Assembly: GCA_963795055.1 (NCBI GenBank)
Contig: CAWCGJ010000041.1
Coordinates: 29,208 to 93,207, forward strand
Origin: JASHPR01 sp963795055
GTDB taxonomy: Bacteria; Actinomycetota; Actinomycetes; Streptosporangiales; Streptosporangiaceae
Direction of reading: 5' to 3'
Length of the DNA stretch: 64,000 nucleotides
Below the pieces are notes generated by a model. That model had not been told where the DNA came from. It worked only from the letters and a program-made list of their open reading frames with translations, and did not search any database. Positions 1-8,828 of the stretch are shown piece by piece. Within the stretch, counting starts at the first letter, position 1. Each line of letters begins with the position of its first letter. The position numbers and the translations under genes were made by a program.

Positions 1-1472
1 AGCGCCAGGTGCCGGTCGATGTGCTCGTCGCCGGCCGCCCGCCCGGCCGGGCTGTCGTGGTCGGCGGCCAGCAGGATCCGGCGGTCCGCGGGCCGGGCCG
101 GGTCGAGCGCGCCCAGGTCGGTGCCCCGGTAGCTGCCCTGCAGGATCCCGAACGCGAAGACCCGGCGGGCCAGCGCCTCCAGGTCGGAATCGGGCAGCAG
201 CCTGGCCACGAGCCCCGGCTCCAGGCCGAACGAGACGGGATCGTGGTAGACGCGGGTGAACGTCCCCATCGAGTCGAACACCGCGTCCAGCGTGGCCCCG
301 ATCGCCTCGGCGTCCCGGCCCTCACGGACCCCGGCCCAGCGCACCCAGGCGGCGAGCACGTGCGGCATCGCGTGCTGCGCGGCTGGCGACAGCATGACCT
401 TGCGGGGCAGCCAGTCCAGCAGGAAGGTCTCGACCTTCGCCGGGCTCATCCGCAGCGGGCGGCCGAAGTCCTGGTCACAGCCGTACTCGACGATATGGTC
501 GGCGCAGCGGCTGGCCGCCTCGCGGTCCGAGAGGTTCTCGGCCTCGTCGGAGGCAAGGAACTCGGCCACGAGCATCGCCCGGCGGTCCTTGCGCCACGTC
601 TGGGGCCGGGCGGCCGGCATGCTGCCCGCCGGCGGGGCCCCGGCCAGCGCGGCGCCCGCGGGCAGGGTCGGCGGCAGCGTGCGCACCCGGGCCCGGATGA
701 ACGCATGGTAGGACGGGAACGAGCTGCTGACCGGCGGGTCGGCCGCGCGCTCGGTGGCGGTGAGCGCCGACTCGAGCAGCCGGCGGGCCTGCGGCGGCTG
801 GACCTGCGCGAACGAGGATGCGGACTGGCCGCAGTAGTCGAGCAGCTTGGCCACCTGCGAGGTGACCCAGCCGTCGCGGGCCAGGCCGCCGGCGTTGTAG
901 TCCACGACCACCACGAGCGCGTGCTGTTCCTGGCCGGCGTAGCTGAAGACGCAGACGACCTCGTCGCGATCGCCGTAGGAGTCGGAGTTCAGGTAGCACT
1001 CGGCCGCCGCCACGGCCCCGACGTGCTCGGCCCACCCCGGCCGGGCCACGCCCCGCTCCATCAAGGCCAGCGCCGCCTGCTCGGCGCTGGCCGCCTGGCG
1101 CGGCGTGCCCAGGCACGCAATGCCGGACAGCAGGGCCAGCGCGGCCGGGCTGCCCTGCTGGGCCGCGTAGGCGACGAGCCCCTCGCCGACCAGCTCCTCC
1201 ACATCGGCCCGGCGGCGCCGGCTCGGCCGCGTGCCCGGGCGCAGCGCGCGCTGACCCCACCAGGTGCCGAGCAGCTCGCTGACCATCAGTTCGGCATCGA
1301 GCGGGCTGCGGACGGCGAGCAGCTCCCTCGCGGCCCGCAGCATCTCCGCGAACAGCGCGTTCGGCGGCGACGCGGACGTCCCCGCGGCGGTCGGCCGCGC
1401 CTTCGGCGGGCCGGAGTGACCATGGTGACCCGGTCGGCCGGGAGGCTCTGCGCGTCGGCTCGGCGGATTCAC
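1..1472 (-). CDS. conserved hypothetical protein, C-terminus cut by window edge
   Basis: A minus-strand frame is open from GTG at 1472 to the window edge (490 codons) with no stop. The encoded protein has an Arg/Pro-rich N-terminal tail of about 35 residues. A mostly helical Ala/Leu-rich region follows, with segments such as SPLDAELMVSELLG, VVCVFSYAGQEQHALVVVVD and DGWVTSQVAKLLDYCG. No catalytic motif, signal peptide or membrane segment is evident. I do not recognise the family, and no function is proposed. The long opposing plus-strand frame is the low-complexity GC-bias type and is treated as a shadow. The exact start is uncertain because no clear ribosome site precedes 1472. Confidence 0.6.
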   Translation of the reverse strand, partial: MNPPSRRAEPPGRPGHHGHSGPPKARPTAAGTSASPPNALFAEMLRAARELLAVRSPLDAELMVSELLGTWWGQRALRPGTRPSRRRRADVEELVGEGLVAYAAQQGSPAALALLSGIACLGTPRQAASAEQAALALMERGVARPGWAEHVGAVAAAECYLNSDSYGDRDEVVCVFSYAGQEQHALVVVVDYNAGGLARDGWVTSQVAKLLDYCGQSASSFAQVQPPQARRLLESALTATERAADPPVSSSFPSYHAFIRARVRTLPPTLPAGAALAGAPPAGSMPAARPQTWRKDRRAMLVAEFLASDEAENLSDREAASRCADHIVEYGCDQDFGRPLRMSPAKVETFLLDWLPRKVMLSPAAQHAMPHVLAAWVRWAGVREGRDAEAIGATLDAVFDSMGTFTRVYHDPVSFGLEPGLVARLLPDSDLEALARRVFAFGILQGSYRGTDLGALDPARPADRRILLAADHDSPAGRAAGDEHIDRHLA

Positions 1473-1971
1473 GAGGCTAGCTTCCCAGATGCACGCCGCC
1501 CGGTGCCACGCCCCGGCCCGGCGCGCCGCCCGTTTCTGCCCGTGTCGTCGCCTCCTTCGCCCGTGTCCTCAGCCTTCGCCGGCGCGGCCGGTACCGCTGC
1601 TGCCCTGATACCGATAACGCCCGTCGCCGGCTTCGCTCCTCACCATGGCAGACTCTGCCCGTCCGGGTCAGCCGGGTGGACGATGAGGCGCGATTTCCCG
1701 TCTATCGTGCCATGGGAGCCAGGGATCCGGATGCCGGGTGCGGCCGCGCGGCGGGCCCGCCGAAGGGGCGGCAACGATCCCGTAATATCCGAATATTGCG
1801 GGCACAATTGCTCATTCGGTATGCGCATCCGGCGCCGGGCGCAGTTCCGGGGGCCGCTGGCCACCGGCGCGCCCCGGTGGCTATCGTTACCGAGTTGTCG
1901 CCGGTAGCTCTCTTGTGCGCGCAGTTGCCGCTAGCCTTCTTTGTGTCGCAGTGAGCAGGGAGGAACCGTTC
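1473..1971. other. intergenic region between divergent genes
   Basis: About 500 bases without a convincing gene. It separates the minus-strand hypothetical from the plus-strand PAS phosphatase. The only notable element is an AT-rich near-perfect palindrome at 1779-1802. The promoters of both genes should lie here, but I cannot place -35/-10 boxes with confidence. Confidence 0.6.
1779..1802. promoter_or_regulatory. 24-bp near-perfect palindrome, possible operator
   Basis: Arms CCCGTAATAT and ATATTGCGGG match as inverted repeats with one mismatch, around a CCGA core. It is an AT-rich island inside very GC-rich DNA between two divergent genes, which suits a dimeric repressor or activator site. 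The protein that binds it is unknown. Confidence 0.35.
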
Positions 1972-2010
1972 ATGGCTCGCGCTCGCACGGGTACGGGGTG
2001 CCCCCGGTGA
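1972..2010 (+). CDS. possible 12-codon leader ORF overlapping the PAS-phosphatase start
   Basis: ATG at 1972 follows a strong GGGAGG ribosome site and encodes MARARTGTGCPR. Its TGA (2008-2010) overlaps the GTG start of the next gene by the GTGA arrangement, which is classic for translational coupling. Alternatively, one extra C in the C-run at 2001-2005 would fuse this peptide in frame to the phosphatase. In that case it is simply the true N-terminus, split by a one-base deletion. Confidence 0.3.
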   Translation: MARARTGTGCPR

Positions 2011-4133
2011 GCACAGGCACCTCCGTGCCGAAGCCTCGCGTGTCCGGCATGGACGTGTCGGATTCTGCGCTGCTGGCCGCGCTGGCTGACGAGGCGCCGT
2101 TCGGTTTCGCCTTCCTCGACGGTGATCTACGCTTCCGCCGGGTGAGCCAGGCCCTGGTGAGGCTGGGCGGGCGGGAGCCGGGTGAGTATGAGGGCCGCCG
2201 GCCCTCGGAGGTCTGGCCGTCTGGCCTGGGCCTGCGCGCCGAGGCCGCCGCGCGCCGGGTGTTGTCGTCCGGTGAGCCGGTGTCTGATCCCGGCCAGGGC
2301 GTCCCGGCGGGCGGGGAGGTACGGCACTGGGATCTGTCGTGGCTGCCGGCGCGTGATCCGGACGGGGAGCTCACCGGGGTGGTGTTCGTCGCTACCGAGG
2401 TCACCGGCCGCAAGAACGCGCAGGAGGCGCTGCGGCGCAGCGAGGAGCGGTACCGGTCGCTGGTGCAGGCCGGGGCGCAGGTCGTCTGGGTCACCACGCC
2501 GGCCGGCAAGATCGCGGAGGATTCGCCGGAATGGCGCGCGATCACCGGCCAGACGGCTGAGGAGTTCCTGGGCAGCGGCTGGCTGGACGCGGTTCATCCC
2601 GAGGACCGCGAGCGGGTCGAGCGCGAATGGGTGGGCTGCGTCGATACCGGCAAGCCGTTCGACGGCCGCTACCGGGTCCGGACCAAGTCGGGGTCCTACC
2701 GTCACTACGACGTGCGCGCCGTCCCGGTGGAGCGGGACGGGAAGATCATCGAGTGGATCGGCGCCAGCACCGATGTCACCGGGCAGCGTGAGGCAGAGGA
2801 GATGCGGGGCCGGCTGACCGAGCAGCTGTCGGCCGCGGCGCTGCGCACGGTGCGGTTGCAGCAGGCGACGTCGATGCTGGCCGAGGCCATCACGGTGGAG
2901 CAGGTGGTCGAGGTCATCACCGAGGTGGGGCGGTCGGCGATCGGTGCCGAGCGGTCGGCGGTGGCGATGCTCGACCCCGAAAGGCTGCGGCTGCGCACGG
3001 TGAACCTGGCCGGGCTGCCGGACGGCCCGGGAGCGCCGCTGGGGGACACGCCGCTGGACGTGCCGAGCGTGCTGACCGCCGCGGTCCTGGCCCGCCGCCC
3101 GGTGCTGCTGGAGAACCCCGACAGCCTGCGCAGGCATTTCGAGGGCGAGGCCAGCGCCGAGCTGTTCTTGCAGCACACCGACGAGCGGGCGTGGGTGGGC
3201 CTTCCGCTGCTGGCGTCGGGCGCGCCGCTGGGCGCGCTGCGGTTCTCGTTCACCCGGCCCCGCAAGATCACCGATGAGGAGCGGGTGTTCCTGGAGGCGC
3301 TGGCGGGCCAGTGCGCGCTGGCGCTGGAGCGGGCGACGATGTTCGAGCGCGAGCACACCACGGCCGAGACGCTGCAGCGCAGCCTGCTGCCGGACCGGCT
3401 GCCGACGATCCCGGGGATCATCCTGGAGGCCCGTTACCTGCCGGTGACCCGGAACATGGAGATCGGCGGCGACTGGTACGACGCGTTCCGGCTGCCGGAC
3501 GGCAAGCTGGCGGTGGCCGCGGGCGACGTCATGGGCAAGGGCCTGACCGCGGCGGCCGGCATGGGCCGGGTCCGCAACGCGCTGCGCGCGCTGGCCCTGA
3601 CCGACCCCCGGCCGGCCGCGGTGCTGGCCGGGCTGGACCGGCTGTTCATCGCCACCGAGCTGGAAGAGCAGGTGACGACCGTCGCGTACCTGGTCCTGGA
3701 CCCGGCCAGCGGGGACGGCATGGCCGGCAGCGCGGGGCACCTGCCGCCGCTGCTGCTGTCGGTCGGCGAGGAGCCCCGGCTGGACCAGGCGGCGGCGGGC
3801 ACGCCGCTGGGCTGGGCCAGCCCGCGCCAGCAGTACGCCTTCCGGCTGCCGCCCGGCCACACCGCGGTGCTGTACTCCGACGGGCTGGTGGAAAACCGCA
3901 GGCGCGGCCTGGACACCGGCCTGGACGAGCTGGTCGCGGTGGCCGCGCAGGCCCCGGTCCAGGCGGTGGAAGACCCGGCCGTGCTGCTGGAGTACCTGGT
4001 AGACCGGATGATGACCGGCTACGAGCAAGACGACGACGTGACCGTGCTGGTGGTGCACAGTCCGCGGCGCGAGCCCGGAGCCCCGGCGAGGCGGGTCGGG
4101 ACGACGGCGGCCGCGAGGAAGGGCAAGGCATGA
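2007..4133 (+). CDS. PAS-PAS-GAF-SpoIIE (PP2C-type) serine phosphatase
   Basis: This 708-residue cytoplasmic sensor phosphatase probably dephosphorylates an anti-anti-sigma factor, as RsbU-type proteins do. It has two PAS domains (about 20-130 and 145-265), a GAF domain (about 290-450), then a linker with LQRSLLP that begins the PP2C_SIG domain. Metal-binding motifs are visible: GGDWYD near 488, GDVMGKG near 505, LYSDGLVE near 620 and DDDVTVLVV near the C-terminus. There is no kinase or membrane segment, so the PAS/GAF unit likely senses a soluble ligand or light/redox state. The GTG at 2007 is preceded by a coupled leader frame. The partner sigma regulator is not in this window. Confidence 0.9.
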   Translation: MSTGTSVPKPRVSGMDVSDSALLAALADEAPFGFAFLDGDLRFRRVSQALVRLGGREPGEYEGRRPSEVWPSGLGLRAEAAARRVLSSGEPVSDPGQGVPAGGEVRHWDLSWLPARDPDGELTGVVFVATEVTGRKNAQEALRRSEERYRSLVQAGAQVVWVTTPAGKIAEDSPEWRAITGQTAEEFLGSGWLDAVHPEDRERVEREWVGCVDTGKPFDGRYRVRTKSGSYRHYDVRAVPVERDGKIIEWIGASTDVTGQREAEEMRGRLTEQLSAAALRTVRLQQATSMLAEAITVEQVVEVITEVGRSAIGAERSAVAMLDPERLRLRTVNLAGLPDGPGAPLGDTPLDVPSVLTAAVLARRPVLLENPDSLRRHFEGEASAELFLQHTDERAWVGLPLLASGAPLGALRFSFTRPRKITDEERVFLEALAGQCALALERATMFEREHTTAETLQRSLLPDRLPTIPGIILEARYLPVTRNMEIGGDWYDAFRLPDGKLAVAAGDVMGKGLTAAAGMGRVRNALRALALTDPRPAAVLAGLDRLFIATELEEQVTTVAYLVLDPASGDGMAGSAGHLPPLLLSVGEEPRLDQAAAGTPLGWASPRQQYAFRLPPGHTAVLYSDGLVENRRRGLDTGLDELVAVAAQAPVQAVEDPAVLLEYLVDRMMTGYEQDDDVTVLVVHSPRREPGAPARRVGTTAAARKGKA

Positions 4134-4231
4134 CGGATTCGGTACCATACCTGCGCGCGGGGCAGTCGTTTTCGCCGGGAACTATCGCTCAGCGGCCGCT
4201 GTTGTACGACCTACTCGCCGCCTGCGCCTAA
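4130..4231 (+). CDS. possible 33-residue ORF coupled to the phosphatase gene
   Basis: The ATG overlaps the phosphatase stop by ATGA and encodes a 33-residue peptide beginning MTDSVPYLRAGQ and ending in TAA. There is no recognisable motif. The overlap suggests translation by reinitiation, but nothing in the sequence proves it is expressed. Confidence 0.25.
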   Translation: MTDSVPYLRAGQSFSPGTIAQRPLLYDLLAACA

Positions 4232-4364
4232 GGTGGTGGACGGGAGACAAGCCGGTTCCGGCCGCGGTGATCCGCGGCAGGCGCCCGGCTTCCGGCACGG
4301 TCTTGGGAGCGGGACCCGCGCGATAGGGTCCATTTCTCGCCATACGGTTGCAGGAGAGGTGTCT

Positions 4365-4445
4365 GTGTCGCCTGCTAGTTCGGTCAGCCAGGGGTCGCCT
4401 GTTCGTCCGGTGCACCCGGCCGCCATCCAGCAAGGGAAGGGGTGA
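4365..4445 (+). CDS. possible short leader ORF upstream of the sigma factor (or its true N-terminus)
   Basis: GTG at 4365 follows an AGGAG ribosome site (4352-4356) and reads 26 codons (VSPASSVSQGSPVRPVHPAA and six more) to a TGA that overlaps GTG 4442 in the sigma-factor frame. One additional G in the G4 run at 4439-4442 would join the two frames (QQGKG followed by VTAVAS). The feature is therefore either a coupled leader peptide or the real start of the sigma factor interrupted by a one-base deletion. Confidence 0.3.
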   Translation: MSPASSVSQGSPVRPVHPAAIQQGKG

Positions 4446-4450
4446 CCGCG

Positions 4451-5980
4451 GTGGCAAGCGCTGCAAGCTCCGCAGCGCGGAGGCAGCCAAGGCCGACGGG
4501 CCAGGGCCCTTCGGCGCAGGGTTCATCGGGGCTGAGCACCCGCGTTCCCGCCCAGCCCGAGCGCTCGCGCCGGGCGTCGGGGCGGTCGGCCGCTGCCGTC
4601 CGGGAACGGGACGCCGAAGCGAGCCACGGCCCGGCGGCTGACGAGCCCGCCGGCGGGTCCGGCTACGACGGCGGCGACGAGAACCGGACCCCGGAGGCGG
4701 AATTCGCCGACCCGGCCGGGGACGAGCTGGATATCGAGGTTGACCTGGACGCCGAGCCTGACCTGGCTGCGGTCGCCGAGCTGGACGTCGAGGCGGACCT
4801 GGCCGAGCTCGAGCTCGTCGCCGGCGACGCCGAGGACGCGATCATCGAGCTGGACATCGACGGTGACGCCGCCGACGCGGCCGTCGAGCCGGACGGCGCC
4901 GTGCCCGGGCCGGGCGCGGTCGCCGGCGACCAGGAGCCCGACGAGCCCGCCGTGGCCGAGGGCCAGGGCGGGCTGGTGAAGCCGGCCGGCGCGGAGAACG
5001 AGGACGAGGAGTTCGTCTACGGGGACGACGACGAGGACCTGCCTGCCGCTCAGGTGGCGGTCGCAGGGGCGACGTCAGACCCGGTCAAGGACTACCTCAA
5101 GCAGATCGGCAAGGTCCCGCTGCTCAACGCCGAGCAGGAGGTCGAGCTGGCCAAGCGCATCGAGGCGGGCCTGTTCGCGGACGAGAAGCTGGCCGAGGGC
5201 CGGGCCACGCTGCGCCCGGAGGCCCGCGGCGACCTGGAGTGGATCGCCGACGACGGCCGGCGGGCCAAGGATCACCTGCTGGAGGCGAACCTGCGGCTGG
5301 TGGTCTCGCTGGCCAAGCGGTACACCGGCCGCGGCATGCTGTTCCTGGACCTGATCCAGGAGGGGAACCTCGGCCTGATCCGCGCGGTGGAGAAGTTCGA
5401 CTACACCAAGGGCTACAAGTTCTCCACCTACGCCACGTGGTGGATCCGGCAGGCGATCACCCGGGCCATGGCCGACCAGGCCCGCACGATCCGGATCCCG
5501 GTGCACATGGTCGAGGTCATCAACAAGCTGGCCCGGGTGCAGCGGCAGATGCTGCAGGACCTGGGCCGGGAGCCGACCCCCGAGGAGCTGGCGGCCGAGC
5601 TGGACATGACCCCGGAGAAGGTCATCGAGGTCCAGAAGTACGGGCGCGAGCCGATCTCCCTGCACACCCCGCTGGGTGAGGACGGGGACAGCGAGTTCGG
5701 CGACCTGATCGAGGACTCCGAGGCCATCCAGCCGGGCGAGGCGGTCAGCTTCACGCTGCTGCAGGAGCAGCTGCACTCGGTGCTCGACACGCTGTCCGAA
5801 CGCGAGGCGGGCGTGGTCTCCATGCGCTTCGGGCTGACCGACGGCCAGCCTAAGACGCTCGACGAGATCGGCAAGGTGTACGGGGTGACCCGGGAGCGCA
5901 TCCGGCAGATCGAGTCGAAGACGATGTCGAAGCTGCGGCACCCGTCCCGCTCCCAGGTGCTGCGCGACTACCTCGACTGA
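4451..5980 (+). CDS. hrdB: principal-type RNA polymerase sigma-70 factor (HrdB-like)
   Basis: From the DPVKDYLKQIGKVPLL segment (about residue 210) to the C-terminal SQVLRDYLD, the sequence has the hallmark regions of actinobacterial HrdB/SigA. These are region 1.2, region 2 with YKFSTYATWWIRQAI, region 3, and region 4 with TRERIRQIESKTMSKLRHP. These recognise -10 and -35 promoter elements and bind core polymerase. The first 200 residues are low-complexity: a basic Ala/Arg stretch, then a strongly acidic Asp/Glu stretch. I see no conserved region 1.1 helices, unlike streptomycete HrdB. GTG 4451 is best spaced from GGAAGG at 4435-4440; GTG 4442 or a start at 4365 are alternatives. Confidence 0.93.
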   Translation: MASAASSAARRQPRPTGQGPSAQGSSGLSTRVPAQPERSRRASGRSAAAVRERDAEASHGPAADEPAGGSGYDGGDENRTPEAEFADPAGDELDIEVDLDAEPDLAAVAELDVEADLAELELVAGDAEDAIIELDIDGDAADAAVEPDGAVPGPGAVAGDQEPDEPAVAEGQGGLVKPAGAENEDEEFVYGDDDEDLPAAQVAVAGATSDPVKDYLKQIGKVPLLNAEQEVELAKRIEAGLFADEKLAEGRATLRPEARGDLEWIADDGRRAKDHLLEANLRLVVSLAKRYTGRGMLFLDLIQEGNLGLIRAVEKFDYTKGYKFSTYATWWIRQAITRAMADQARTIRIPVHMVEVINKLARVQRQMLQDLGREPTPEELAAELDMTPEKVIEVQKYGREPISLHTPLGEDGDSEFGDLIEDSEAIQPGEAVSFTLLQEQLHSVLDTLSEREAGVVSMRFGLTDGQPKTLDEIGKVYGVTRERIRQIESKTMSKLRHPSRSQVLRDYLD

Positions 5981-6000
5981 GCCTGGCCGAGCGAAAAACT

Positions 6001-6030
6001 GCGCCCGGTCCCCCGCGGGGGACCGGGCGC
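6001..6030 (+). terminator. 30-bp perfect palindrome after the sigma-factor gene
   Basis: Two 15-base arms (GCGCCCGGTCCCCCG and its exact complement) abut with no loop, 20 bases after the sigma-factor stop. The preceding gcgaaaaact and lack of a T-run fit the T-less terminators common in high-GC actinomycetes. It also faces the end of the convergent small gene at 6051. Confidence 0.65.
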
Positions 6031-6050
6031 ACGAATGAGCAGCCCGGGGT

Positions 6051-6269
6051 TTATCTTTCCGCGGCCTGCTCCCGGGCGAGCCGGTCGGTCTCGTCCTGGA
6101 TCTCGACGGCGACCTTGGCCAGCGCGTCGGCGTGCTTGCGGCTGTGATGGGCGCAGAACAGGAGCTCGCCAGAGCCGGGGAGCACGACCCGTACGTAGGC
6201 CTGCGCGCCGCACCGGTCACACAGATCGGTGGCGTTCAGCGGCCTGCTCGGGGCCATAGCAGCGGTCAT
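6051..6269 (-). CDS. small zinc-ribbon-like protein (DUF7455 type)
   Basis: The 72-residue protein contains CDRCGAQAYVRVV followed by LLFCAHHSRKH. This gives a CxxC...CxxH-like metal-binding pattern, then a helical tail ending in EQAAER. Proteins of this type sit beside hrdB in streptomycetes; the function is unknown. ATG at 6269 is preceded by GAGGGAGG with good spacing. It converges on the sigma factor across the palindrome at 6001-6030. Confidence 0.8.
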   Translation of the reverse strand: MTAAMAPSRPLNATDLCDRCGAQAYVRVVLPGSGELLFCAHHSRKHADALAKVAVEIQDETDRLAREQAAER

Positions 6270-6571
6270 GTCGCCTCCCTCGGCGGTGCGGTCCCGGCCG
6301 CTCGGCGCGGCCGGCCATGCAACCTGTCGTGGTCTCGTTATGCCCGACAACACTCTGCCGGACACCGCTTCTTCCCGCTGCGGCGCCGGATACGCCGTAG
6401 GCGAACAGCGCGGGCCGGCCACCCGGACCGGTCCGCGCGCCGCCGGGGCGGGGCGGCGTGGCGGCACCGGACTGTCGTAGCGGGCGGCTAGTCTTCCTTC
6501 AGGCGCTGCCCGCCGCCCCGTACGTTCTCCCTTCAGGCGCCGACCGTCCCGCACGTCAGGAGACTCCCCGA

Positions 6572-8725
<2,154 letters not shown>

Positions 8726-8756
8726 CCCAGTGCCGCACCCCGGGCCGGATGAGGGG

Positions 8757-8800
8757 AAATGTACCGAAAGGCTGGCCCGAGTCGGCCTTTCGGTACATTT
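8757..8800. terminator. bidirectional terminator hairpin between parE and parC
   Basis: AAATGTACCGAAAGGC and its exact reverse complement flank an 12-base loop region. The A-run on one end and T-run on the other make a terminator for both strands. It lies between the parE stop (8725) and the parC stop (8829). Confidence 0.85.
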
Positions 8801-8828
8801 GCGCCCGAAGGCTCGCGGCCCGGGCCGG

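Noticed and set aside
9..1907. Long plus-strand open frame opposite the first gene
   Set aside because: Arg/Gly/Pro-rich low-complexity product typical of a GC-bias shadow; the minus-strand frame has a protein-like composition and codon usage.
2127..4148. 673-codon minus-strand frame across the PAS phosphatase
   Set aside because: Composition rich in Arg, Gln, His and Pro with no domains; the plus strand carries clear PAS, GAF and PP2C motifs.
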